Below are positions 44,617-52,914 of a stretch of 64,000 bases of DNA, in pieces (the stretch's first letter is position 1; each line of letters starts with the position of its first letter). The DNA is taken from contig CAWACW010000013.1 in assembly GCA_963780635.1 (NCBI GenBank), forward strand, positions 868,001-932,000, read 5' to 3'. The DNA is from DATEPR01 sp963780635 (GTDB lineage Bacteria > Actinomycetota > Actinomycetes > Mycobacteriales > Pseudonocardiaceae). A model generated the notes under the pieces. That model was not told the origin of the DNA. It ran no database searches and saw only the letters and a list, made by a program, of their open reading frames with translations. The translations under genes were made by a program, and so were the position numbers.

Positions 44617-45405
44617 GTGGTATCTCGGCAGGAGATCACCGCATGGCGACCGCGGGTGGACGGCATCAGCGAGGTGTTCCACGCCCACTTCGTCGAGCAC
44701 GCCTACCCGGTGCACACGCACGACACCTGGACGTTGCTGATCGTGGACGACGGTGCCGTGCGGTTCGACCTGGACCACCACGAGCACGGCGCGCTCCGCT
44801 GCCTGGTCACGCTGCTGCCGCCGCACGTGCCGCACGACGGCCGGGCCGCGACGCCGCTGGGGTTCCGCAAGCGGGTGCTGTACCTGGACGAGTCCGTGGT
44901 GGGCGGTGACCTGGTCGGGGCGGCCGTGGACCGGCCGGGCATGCGGGACGCGGTGCTGCGGCAGCGGGTCGACCAGTTGCACGCCACACTGGCCGAGCCG
45001 GGCGACGAACTGGAAGCGCAGAGCAGGCTGGCCCTGATCGTGGACCGGTTGCGTGGCCACCTCGGCGTGCCCGTGTCACGGGTACCCCCGCAGCGCACCC
45101 TGGCCCGGCAGCTGCGGGACCTGCTGGACGAGCGGGTGCGCGACGGCCTGTCGCTGACCGACGCCGCCCGTTCGCTGCACGCGCACCCGACGCACCTGGT
45201 GCGCGCGTTCAGCCGGGAGTTCGGCATGCCGCCGCACCGCTACCTGACCGGCAGGCGGGTGGACACGGCCCGGCACCTGCTGCTGGCCGGGATGCGGCCC
45301 GCCGACGTCGCCAACGCGGCCGGTTTCTACGACCAGTCGCATCTCGACCGGCATTTCCGGCGGATGCTCGGCACCAGCCCTGCCCGCTACGCGCGGGCAC
45401 GATGA
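44617..45405 (+). CDS. AraC-family transcriptional regulator
   Basis: A 262-aa regulator with an N-terminal cupin-like sensor (FVEHAYPVHTHDTWTLLIVDDG, LPPHVPHDGR) and a C-terminal double HTH: LSLTDAARSLHAHPTHLVRAFSREFGMPPHRYLTGRRVDTAR (in parts: DAARSLHAHPTHLVRAF, FGMPPHRYLTGRRVDTAR) and VANAAGFYDQSHLDRHFRRMLGTSPARYA. GTG 44617 is preferred to ATG 44593, which would overlap the divergent start. It probably controls the DUF2000 gene. The stop overlaps the trmH-like ATG. Confidence 0.85.
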   Translation: MVSRQEITAWRPRVDGISEVFHAHFVEHAYPVHTHDTWTLLIVDDGAVRFDLDHHEHGALRCLVTLLPPHVPHDGRAATPLGFRKRVLYLDESVVGGDLVGAAVDRPGMRDAVLRQRVDQLHATLAEPGDELEAQSRLALIVDRLRGHLGVPVSRVPPQRTLARQLRDLLDERVRDGLSLTDAARSLHAHPTHLVRAFSREFGMPPHRYLTGRRVDTARHLLLAGMRPADVANAAGFYDQSHLDRHFRRMLGTSPARYARAR

Positions 45406-46202
45406 CCGCTACGGTTCGTGGCGTGCTGCCCACGATCACGTCCCTCAAGGACGAACACCTCGCCCTGATCCGCGCGCTGGACGCGCGGTCCGGGCGGGTC
45501 GCCGCGGCGGCGTGTGTCCTGGAGAGTGCCGCGCTGATCGCCCAGGCAGTGGCAGCCGATGCACCCTTGCGGTTCGCGGTGTGTCCGGATGACACCGCCG
45601 ACCCGCTCAAGGAAGCGCTTGCCGCACGGGGGGTTCCGGTGTTCACGGCGCGCGGTTCGCTGCTGCGACAGGCGCTTCGGCTGTCCCGCCCGGTGGAGTG
45701 GGTGGCGGTCGCCGATGTGGCCGCGGAGGCGGGCGAGGCCTACGGCGACTTCACGGTCGTGCTGGACGGGGTCCGCGACCCTGGCAACCTGGGCACGATC
45801 GTGCGGACGGCTGTCGCGCTCGGTGTGGCGGACGTGGTGTGCACGGACGCGGATACCGACCTGACCAGCAGACGCGTGCTGGACGCCTCACGGGCCGCGG
45901 TGCTGCGAGCCGCCGTGCACCGCTACCCGACCCCGGTGGCGGCGGTGCAAGCGTTGCGGCGACTGGGTTTCGAGGTGGTCGCGACGAGTTCACACGCGTC
46001 GGTCGTGCAGGCCGAGACGCCGGTGCGCGGTAAGCGGGTCGCGCTGGTCGTCGGCAACGAGACGGATGGCGTGGCCCCGGACGTGCTGGCCGCCGCCGAC
46101 CATGTGGTGCGGATCCCGATGGCCGGTGGCGTGGAGTCGCTGAACGTCGGCGTGGCGACCGGCATCAGCCTGTACGAGCTGACGGCGCTGGCCCATGGCT
46201 GA
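45402..46202 (+). CDS. TrmH/SpoU-family RNA 2'-O-methyltransferase
   Basis: A 266-aa SPOUT methyltransferase. Motif 1 is VVLDGVRDPGNLGTIVRTA, motif 2 is ALVVGNETDGVAPDV and motif 3 is IPMAGGVESLNVGVATGI. The N-terminal domain (ITSLKDEHLALIRAL) is the substrate-binding L30e-like region. Members methylate ribose in 23S rRNA or tRNA and some give antibiotic resistance (thiostrepton Tsr type). The precise site is not predictable. It overlaps both neighbours by 4-8 bp. Confidence 0.88.
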   Translation: MTATVRGVLPTITSLKDEHLALIRALDARSGRVAAAACVLESAALIAQAVAADAPLRFAVCPDDTADPLKEALAARGVPVFTARGSLLRQALRLSRPVEWVAVADVAAEAGEAYGDFTVVLDGVRDPGNLGTIVRTAVALGVADVVCTDADTDLTSRRVLDASRAAVLRAAVHRYPTPVAAVQALRRLGFEVVATSSHASVVQAETPVRGKRVALVVGNETDGVAPDVLAAADHVVRIPMAGGVESLNVGVATGISLYELTALAHG

Positions 46203-47001
46203 CTGGGCGGCGATCCGCCGGGACTCGGTGCTGTTCTCCGACGAGGCGGCGCTGGTGCTGGACAAGCCGGCGGGCATCTCGGTGATGGGCGAACGGCACG
46301 AGACGGACCTGGTGCGCATGGCGGCCGACAGCGGCGAGCAGCTGTTCCCGGCGCACCGCATCGACAAGGTGACGTCCGGGGCGATCCTGTTCGCGCGTTC
46401 GCAGCACATCCACGGCGACCTGACGCGCCAGTTCAACCGGCGCACGGTCGGCAAGGCGTATCTCGCGGTCACCCGCACGACGGGCCTGCCCGACTGGGGC
46501 ACGATCGACCTGCCGTTGAGCATGGGCCGCAAGAGCCGGGTCCGGATCGCGGCCGAGCGCGGCCGGATCGTGGCGGCGGATCACCGGTGGTCGGTGGCGG
46601 CGTCGGACGTGTTCACGCAGGTGCGGACGTACCCGTCGGTGACCACGTTCGCGACCGTGTGGGCCGACGACCAGCACACACTGCTGGTGGTGCGGCCGGT
46701 CACCGGCAGACGGCACCAGATCCGCGTCCACCTGGCCTGGATCGGGCACGAGTTGGCTGGCGATCCCCTGTTCGACAGGTCGGGCACGCTGCCGCGCACG
46801 TTGCTGCACTCGTGGCGGCTGGCGTTCGACGCGGCCTGGCTGGACGGCCGCCGGATCGAGGTCACCGCACCGCCGGGCGAGGACTTCTGGACGCCACTGG
46901 GCCACCCGCCCGGCGTCCTGGCCACCGCCGCCGACCGGCTGGCGCAGCTGGCCGAGCTGGTCACGGACGTGCCCGTGGACGAGAGCCCCACCGAGGACTG
47001 A
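46195..47001 (+). CDS. RluA-family RNA pseudouridine synthase
   Basis: A 268-aa RluA-type enzyme without S4 domain. The catalytic motif is AHRIDKVTSGAILFA (Asp of HRxD), preceded by VLDKPAGISVMG, followed by KAYLAVTR and RPVTGRRHQIRVHLAWIGHELAGDPLF (in parts: TGRRHQIRVHL, GHELAGDPLF). It starts inside the end of the trmH-like gene, so the two RNA-modifying enzymes form one translational unit. Confidence 0.88.
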   Translation: MADWAAIRRDSVLFSDEAALVLDKPAGISVMGERHETDLVRMAADSGEQLFPAHRIDKVTSGAILFARSQHIHGDLTRQFNRRTVGKAYLAVTRTTGLPDWGTIDLPLSMGRKSRVRIAAERGRIVAADHRWSVAASDVFTQVRTYPSVTTFATVWADDQHTLLVVRPVTGRRHQIRVHLAWIGHELAGDPLFDRSGTLPRTLLHSWRLAFDAAWLDGRRIEVTAPPGEDFWTPLGHPPGVLATAADRLAQLAELVTDVPVDESPTED

Positions 47002-47002
47002 C

Positions 47003-47458
47003 GTGGACGTCGAGATCCGCCCGGCGATGCCTGCCGACGCACCCGGGGTGACCGCACTCGTCCGGCACGCCTACGCGCACTACGTCGAGCGGATCGGCGC
47101 CCGCCCGGCACCGATGGACGACGACTACGCGGCCCGCATCGGCAGCGGCCAGGTCTGGGTGGCCGAGACGCACGGCGCCCTGGCCGGCGTCCTCGTCCTG
47201 GTCCTCGAACCCGACCACCTGCTGCTGGACAACATCGCCGTCAGCAAGGCGGCGCAGGGCGGCGGTGTCGGTGCACGGCTGCTGGAGTTCACCGAGAACC
47301 ATGCGCGCGAGTCCGGTCGGGCAGAGGTTCGGCTCTACACGAACGAGGTCATGACCGAGAACATCGGCTACTACGCGCGACACGGGTTCACCGAGACCCA
47401 CCGGGCCACCGACCAGGGCTTTCGGCGGGTCTTCCTCGTCAAGCACCTGCCAGCCTGA
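47003..47458 (+). CDS. GNAT-family N-acetyltransferase
   Basis: A 151-aa GNAT starting at GTG 47003, one base after the RluA-like stop. The acetyl-CoA motif is IAVSKAAQGGGVGARLLEF, and LYTNEVMTENIGYYARHGF closes the fold. The subgroup often acetylates ribosomal proteins or small amines; substrate unknown. Confidence 0.85.
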   Translation: MDVEIRPAMPADAPGVTALVRHAYAHYVERIGARPAPMDDDYAARIGSGQVWVAETHGALAGVLVLVLEPDHLLLDNIAVSKAAQGGGVGARLLEFTENHARESGRAEVRLYTNEVMTENIGYYARHGFTETHRATDQGFRRVFLVKHLPA

Positions 47459-47459
47459 C

Positions 47460-47485
47460 GACGTATCGGCGCCGACCGATACGTC
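47460..47485. promoter_or_regulatory. 26-bp perfect palindrome, TetR-type operator
   Basis: GACGTATCGG-cgccga-CCGATACGTC has 10-bp perfect arms and lies 20 bp before the relic MFS start. No TetR gene is adjacent, so the operator may have outlived its gene. Confidence 0.6.
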
Positions 47486-47504
47486 CGGTTCCCAGCGTGG
47501 CGCC

Positions 47505-48034
47505 ATGGCTGTCCTGTCCCGGCCGAAACTCGCCCGGCATCCGCGGGCAACTGGAACCCGCCTGGACCTGCTGGGCCGGGTGCTGGCCGTGCTGACGGTG
47601 GCGTCGGCCACAGCCGTCGCGTCGCTGCTGGCGGCAGGCGCACTGCCCGCGGCGGCCCGAAGGGCGTGCCGCTGACGGGCCTGTCGAGCGGCGCCCTGGG
47701 CCTGTGCGCGCTGGTCGTGACCGGTGCGGCCACGCCGTACCGGGCCGCTGGTGTGGCCACTGCTCGCGCTGGGTTCGGCACCGGCCACGCGATGCCCGCG
47801 GCGGCGGCAGCCATCGCGGCGGCGCCCGACCGGCAGGCGGGCACCGCGTCCGGCGCGTTCAACGCGAGCAGGCAACTGGGCGGCACGATCGCGGTCGCGG
47901 TGTTCGGCGCGCTGGTCGCCAGCCGCGGCGGAGTGCTGGCGGCGAGCCACGTCGGCGCGCTGATCGGGGGCCTGGTGTTCGCCGTCGGCGCCCTGATCAC
48001 GCTGGTGACGGTGCCCCGCAGAGGACCGGAATAG
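47505..48034 (+). pseudogene. Remnant of a DHA2-type MFS efflux transporter
   Basis: ATG 47505 opens a 56-codon frame that already joins a short start to a mid-protein segment (TRLDLLGRVLAVLTVASA, as between spans 6 and 7 of 14-span exporters) and stops at ~47675. A second frame gives the last two or three spans: ARQ-less ASGAFNASRQLGGTIAVAVFGALVA and HVGALIGGLVFAVGALITLVTVP. Roughly 300 codons are missing, so this is a deleted and frameshifted gene. Confidence 0.75.
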
Positions 48035-48061
48035 GCTCATCACCCAGGTCGTTGATGGCGA

Positions 48062-48079
48062 TAGTTGAATACGCAACTA
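48062..48079. promoter_or_regulatory. MarR-type operator before the LLM/FMN-reductase operon
   Basis: TAGTTG-aatacg-CAACTA, a 6-bp-arm inverted repeat 20 bp before ATG 48100. The TAGTTGnnnnnnCAACTA pattern is common for MarR-like regulators. Confidence 0.55.
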
Positions 48080-48099
48080 CCTGGGACACGGTGAACACG

Positions 48100-49197
48100 A
48101 TGCAGTTCGGGATCTTCACGGTCGGCGACGTCACCCCCGACCCGACCACCGGGCGGACGCCGACCGAGCATGAGCGGATCAAGGCGATGGTCACGATCGC
48201 GCTGAAGGCCGAAGAGGCCGGGCTCGACGTGTTCGCCACCGGTGAGCACCACAATCCGCCCTTCGTACCGTCGTCGCCGACGACCATGCTCGGCCACATC
48301 GCGGCACGTACGGAGCGGATCATCCTGTCCACGTCCACGACGCTGATCACCACGAACGACCCGGTGAAGATCGCCGAGGATTTCGCGATGCTGCAGCACC
48401 TGGCCGACGGCCGGGTCGACCTGATGCTGGGCCGCGGCAACACCGGCCCGGTGTATCCGTGGTTCGGGCAGGACATCCGCAACGGGATTCCGCTGGCCGT
48501 CGAGAACTACGCGCTGCTGCACGAGTTGTGGCGCAAGGACGTGGTCGACTGGCAGGGCAGGTTCCGCACGCCGCTGCAGGGCTTCACATCGACGCCGCGC
48601 CCGCTGGACGGGGTGCCGCCGTTCGTGTGGCACGGTTCGATCCGCAGCCCGGAGATCGCGGAGCAGGCGGCCTACTACGGTGACGGCTTCTTCGCGAACA
48701 ACATCTTCTGGCCGAAGGAACACTCCCAGCAGCTGATCAACCTGTACCGGGAGCGCTACGAGCACTACGGGCACGGGACGGCCGAGCAGGCGTACGTCGG
48801 GCTGGGTGGTCAGGTGTTCATGCGGCGCAACTCGCAGGACGCGGTCCGGGAGTTCCGGCCGTACTTCGACAACGCACCCGTCTACGGGCACGGTCCGTCG
48901 TTGGAGGAGTTCACCGAGCAGACGCCGTTGACCGTGGGCAGTCCGCAGGAGGTCATCGACAAGACGCTGACGTTCCGCGACAGCTTCGGCGACTACCAAC
49001 GGCAGCTGTTCCTGATGGACCACGCCGGCCTGCCGTTGAAGACCGTGCTGGAACAGTTGGACCTGCTGGGCGAGGAGGTCGTCCCGGTGCTCCGCAAGGA
49101 GTTCGCGGCAGGCCGCCCCGCCGAGGTACCGGACGGCCCGACGCACGCGGCGCTGGTCGCGAGCAACTCGGCAGTGAGTGCGACGAGGAGGTCATGA
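48100..49197 (+). CDS. LLM-class flavin-dependent oxidoreductase (CE1758-type)
   Basis: A 365-aa luciferase-like monooxygenase: MQFGIFTVGDVTPDP start, AEEAGLDVFATGEHHNPPF, SSPTTMLGHIAARTERI, DLMLGRGNTGPVYPWFGQD. ATG 48100 is used; in-frame starts upstream would run through the operator. The next gene, overlapping by ATGA, is an FMN reductase, the composition of the CE1758/CE1759 two-component family, in which the reductase supplies FMNH2. Substrate unknown. Confidence 0.88.
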   Translation: MQFGIFTVGDVTPDPTTGRTPTEHERIKAMVTIALKAEEAGLDVFATGEHHNPPFVPSSPTTMLGHIAARTERIILSTSTTLITTNDPVKIAEDFAMLQHLADGRVDLMLGRGNTGPVYPWFGQDIRNGIPLAVENYALLHELWRKDVVDWQGRFRTPLQGFTSTPRPLDGVPPFVWHGSIRSPEIAEQAAYYGDGFFANNIFWPKEHSQQLINLYRERYEHYGHGTAEQAYVGLGGQVFMRRNSQDAVREFRPYFDNAPVYGHGPSLEEFTEQTPLTVGSPQEVIDKTLTFRDSFGDYQRQLFLMDHAGLPLKTVLEQLDLLGEEVVPVLRKEFAAGRPAEVPDGPTHAALVASNSAVSATRRS

Positions 49198-49814
49198 TGC
49201 GGTTGACAGTGGTGACGGCGGGCCTGAGCCAGCCGTCGTCCACCAGGCTGCTGGCGGACCGGCTCACCAGAGCGGTCCGTACGCGGCTGGTCGACGAAGG
49301 GCTTACGGCCGACCTGACCGTGATCGAACTGCGCGACCTGGCGGGCGACATCGCCAACAACCTGGTCACGGGCTTCCCCAGCCCGGTCCTGTCGGAGGCG
49401 ATCGACGAACTTCGGCAGGCGGACGGTCTGATCGTGGTCACGCCCATCTTCAACGCGTCCTACAGCGGGTTGTTCAAGTCGTTCTTCGACGTGCTGGACA
49501 AGGACCTGCTGGCGGGCAAGCCGGTGCTGATCGCGGCGACCGGAGGCAGCCCGAGGCACTCGCTGTCGCTGGAACACGCGCTGCGGCCGATGTTCGCCTA
49601 CCTACGGGCGATCGTGATGCCGACGGCCGTCTACGCGGCGGCGGAGGACTGGGGTGGCGGCGACGGCGGCAGCCTGTCGGCCAGGATCACCAGGGCAGGC
49701 GACGAACTGGCGGACCAGATGTCCGGCCGGCCCGCGTCGTCGTCGGATGACGGGGTGGTCCCGTTCGAACAGCAGTTGGCGGCGCTGCGGGCGCTGCCAC
49801 CGAAGGGCGCGTGA
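49194..49814 (+). CDS. NADPH-dependent FMN reductase partner (CE1759-type)
   Basis: A 206-aa flavodoxin-like reductase. SQPSSTRLLADRL is the FMN phosphate loop, VVTPIFNASYSGLFKSFFD the isoalloxazine loop, and AATGGSPRHSLSLEHALRPMFAYL the third contact. GAGGAGG lies just upstream. Pairing with the LLM gene is typical for this partnered family. Confidence 0.88.
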   Translation: MMRLTVVTAGLSQPSSTRLLADRLTRAVRTRLVDEGLTADLTVIELRDLAGDIANNLVTGFPSPVLSEAIDELRQADGLIVVTPIFNASYSGLFKSFFDVLDKDLLAGKPVLIAATGGSPRHSLSLEHALRPMFAYLRAIVMPTAVYAAAEDWGGGDGGSLSARITRAGDELADQMSGRPASSSDDGVVPFEQQLAALRALPPKGA

Positions 49815-49844
49815 CCGTCGACGGTGTGACCAACGGTGTCGGCC

Positions 49845-50347
49845 ATGACTGAGATCATGGCCTGCCACTCCGTCCTCGGCCTCCGTCCTGGTGTGCACAC
49901 GTTCGCCGACCAGCGCGCGGCCGGTCATACCGTGCACACACCGGACTACTCCGACGGCCACGTCTTCGACGACCTGGCCGCCGGAGTGGCCTATCGGGAC
50001 GAGCTCGGCACCCCGGAGATCGCCAACTGAGCAGCCAAGTCCACTCAGGACATGCCCGGCTCGGCCGTCTACTGCGGGTTCTCCCTGGGCACCGGCGGCG
50101 CCCAGATGCTGGCGCAGACGAAACCGGGCGCGCTGGGAGCGTTGTTGCTGCATGGCTGTCTGCCAACAGCGGATTTCGGCACGCCATGGGCCGACGGCGT
50201 GCCATTGGCGGTACAGGCGAGTTGTTCACGTATCCGGGCGAGAGCCAGCTGTTCCCGGACCGGGACCTCCCCGACTACGACGCCAAGGCAGCGGGCGAAG
50301 CAATGCCCAGAATCCTGACATTTCTGCAACAAATCGACGCCGCATGA
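49845..50347 (+). pseudogene. Decayed dienelactone hydrolase-family gene
   Basis: Pieces of a DLH protein in order but in different frames: MTEIMACHSVLGLRPGVH and HTVHTPDYSDGHVFDDLAAGVAYRDELG, a stop at 50030, then GSAVYCGFSLGTGGAQMLAQTKPGALGALLLHGC (nucleophile region GFSLG instead of G-x-C-x-G) and finally LFPDRDLPDYDAKAAGEAMPRILTFLQQIDAA with the stop at 50345. About 40 bp and most of the centre are missing. The normal protein would be ~190 aa. Confidence 0.75.
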
Positions 50348-50454
50348 TTAATCGGCCCAGCGAACGACAACGACAATAACCGGAACCGGCCGAACAAGAC
50401 GCGACCGATCGCTACCATCCCTGAGAACGAGCACCGTGGGGGTTGTGACGATCG

Positions 50455-51463
50455 ATGGCGGAAGCCGCGAGTTCGGCAAAACCGCTGGTTCCACCGATGC
50501 TGTACGTGCCGGTGGCGGATTACGGGCCGGATTCGGCCGAACTGACGATCGACTTCCGCCGGATGGTCGACGGCCGGACGGCGCTGATCGCATTCACAGC
50601 ACTGGACAGGCTGATCGACGGCTGCGGAAGCGCACAACCTTGGGTTTTGGTGCCGACGCCAGCCGCCGCGCAGGCACTTCCCACAGATGGCTCGGCCACG
50701 CCACGGCAGGTTGAGTCCTACAACATCGCAGTACAGGCCGGTCAAGACCATCAGGTCAAGGTCACGGCGTTCACCCAGGCCAAGGACGAAGCAGAGCAGG
50801 CCAACGGGGTACTGAGCGAGGCGAAAGAGGTCACCAAAGAGATCTGGGCCGACCTCACCGGCAAGAAGTACATCCACGCCAGCGATTTCACCAACGGCGT
50901 CGGCGGACACTTGATCGAGATCCAGAAGAGCACGCTGAAAGCCGAGGCCAAGAGTCTGCGCGGCGAAGTTCGAGGACAATTACCTCAATTCTCCTGGCGG
51001 CAGCGACCAGGCGAAGCTGAACGAGGAACTGCGCTTCAACAACATGATGAAGGCGTCGGAACTCGACGGCGACGTCGGTGACCTGGCCCGCATCGGCGGC
51101 AAGGTGCCGGTGGTGGGCCTGGCGATCTCGGCGGCGGGAGTGGGCTGGGACATCGCGAATGGCAAACCCGCAGGTAAGGCTGTCTTCTCGGGTGCCATCG
51201 GTACCGGCGCCGCATTCGGTGTCGATGCACTCGCGGGTGCGGGCATCGAGGCGCTGGGAGCGGGAGTGCTGGTCACGGCCGCAGGACCGGTTGTCCTGGG
51301 CATCGCGGCCGGGATTGGCTTCGGCTTGGCCGCTGACTACGCCTGGGACCACTGGGTTCCCGCAGGTGTGAAGGACAAGATCGACGACGGACTGACCACT
51401 GCAGGCCACGACATCGGCGGCGCGGCCAAGTCGGTTGGTCACTTCTTCGGCAGTATCTTCTGA
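50455..51463 (+). pseudogene. SAV_915/SseB-like N-terminus fused to a glycine-rich effector-like C-terminus, frameshifted
   Basis: Residues ~14-67 (MLYVPVADYGPDSAELTIDFRRMVDGR..., ending GCGSAQPWVLVPT) match the SAV_915/SseB-like fold. The domain is then cut off and continues into an unrelated region: VESYNIAVQAGQDHQVKVTAF, a helical AKDEAEQANGVLSEAKEV, and after a frame change at ~50968 (LRGKFEDNYLN) a long Gly/Ala-rich hydrophobic zipper (AISAAGVGWDIANGKPAGKA ... AAGIGFGLAADYAWDHWVP). Such zippers occur in secreted WXG/LXG effectors. A recombination scar is likely. Confidence 0.55.
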
Positions 51464-51510
51464 CCGCGGGACCGAACGATGTACCTGATCCGGCCAACGG
51501 CGGGCTGCCG

Positions 51511-52364
51511 ATGGCCGCGAGCGGCGACCCGCTCCCCTGGCCGCCCCCATGGTCGAAGCCACGGCAGGCTGGTCCCATCGCCGCCGCTGTGGTGTGCGCG
51601 CTGATCGCGATCGTCGGGGTGGTCGTCGGCGTGTCGTTGTTCTTGCCGGGTGCCATTGATCCCCGCGCGTTCGTCTTCGTCGCGCTGATTCCGTTGATGT
51701 GCGGGCTGTCACTGGGCACAGTCGGGCTGCGGCTGCGAGTCCGGGGCCGGTCCACCAGGGCTGTGCGGTCACGGGATGGCGCGCTGTCGATCCCGTTCCT
51801 GCGGTCGCTATGGGTCGCGCTTTGGCTGGTCACCGCAGGTGGACTGTTACTGATCGCGCTCCTGATCGCGATCAGCGTGCTGGCGGCCTTCGCAAGCAGC
51901 CCACCCGGCGTTCCCGAACTCGTGGTTGCCGTCGTGCTCGCGTTGCTCGCCCTGCCGTTGCTCGGCCTCATCGTGGACGGGCTCGCAGGGAGAGCGGCGC
52001 GGGGGAGCTTCTACTGTCCGTGCAGGGGATCCGATATCGGGCTTTGGGTTACGAAGCCTGGTTGGACTGGGCGGCGGTCCAAGGAGTGTCGGTCGGCCCC
52101 GGTCCCGGGCAGCGGATCGTAGTCACGGGATTCGCCAACCAGCCACCTCAGCTCACCGGGCGATCATGGCTGATGCGCCCCGACAAGACCGCCGTCGCCG
52201 AGGCCGGCGAGGCGATGATCGTCATCCGGGGCGGCACTCTGTCCGTGGACCCAGCACTCGCGTTCTGGACGCTACGCCACTATTTCACCCATCAAGCCGC
52301 GCGCGCCGAACTGGGAACGGACGCTGCCGTCGAGCGGATGCGCTCAGGCGCGGTGCCGGGCTGA
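51511..52364 (+). pseudogene. Four-span membrane protein with cytoplasmic PH-like tail, frameshift in a G run at 52000
   Basis: ATG 51511 gives four hydrophobic segments (AAAVVCALIAIVGVVVGVSLF, FVFVALIPLMCGLSLG, LWLVTAGGLLLIALLIAISVL, VVAVVLALLALPLLGLIVDG). The frame then changes in the GGGGG run at ~52000-52004, and the continuation GELLLSVQGIRYRALGYEAWLDWAAVQG and SWLMRPDKTAVAEAGEAMIVIRGG is a PH-like cytoplasmic domain. One missing G explains the break. It follows the SAV_915 fusion by 47 bp and may belong with it. Confidence 0.6.
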
Positions 52365-52454
52365 CGTCGACGAACCCATGAAAGGCGAGGGAGACGGCCC
52401 GCATCCCCGGGGCTCGGTTCGACGCTGAAGGGACGGCCTCAAGGGCGCCGGCGA

Positions 52455-52868
52455 TCAAGCACCGTTCGCCTTGTCCAGCTTGGCCTCTCGCCTGGTCGGC
52501 TCGAACAACTCGACCGGGTTGCCCGCCGGGTCTTCGACCAGGACCTGCCTGCCGCCGACACCGTCGACGATGTCGTTGCGGAAACGGACCCCGCCCGCCC
52601 GCAGGCGCTCGGCTGTGCCGTCGATGTCCTCGACCTCGATGGCGAACCGGTTCCATCCACCCGGGGTGGGCACAGTGCCATCGGGCATGGCCGCCCCGCC
52701 GCCTGGGCCGCCGCCGGGTGCGGAGAGGACCAGGCGCAGGTCGCCGCGGGACAGCATGGCGAATGCCGGTGCGGGGTGCATGATCTCCCGGAAACCGAGG
52801 TGCCCGCAGTAGAACGCGATCGCCGCATCGACGTCGTCGACGATGTACCGGACGCTGACCGTGGCCAC
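52455..52868 (-). CDS. VOC (glyoxalase/bleomycin resistance) family protein
   Basis: A 137-aa VOC protein: VRYIVDDVDAAIAFYCGHLGF and MLSRGDLRLVLS form module one, WNRFAIEVEDIDGTAERLRAGGV and VLVEDPAGNPVELFEP form module two. The metal ligands may be the late glutamate and the early histidine. It is alone on the minus strand, 46 bp from the MmgE/PrpD gene end. Confidence 0.85.
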   Translation of the reverse strand: MATVSVRYIVDDVDAAIAFYCGHLGFREIMHPAPAFAMLSRGDLRLVLSAPGGGPGGGAAMPDGTVPTPGGWNRFAIEVEDIDGTAERLRAGGVRFRNDIVDGVGGRQVLVEDPAGNPVELFEPTRREAKLDKANGA

Positions 52869-52914
52869 GACGGCACCTCCCGATCGGGACTGGGGTGCGC
52901 CGACCGTATCCCTG

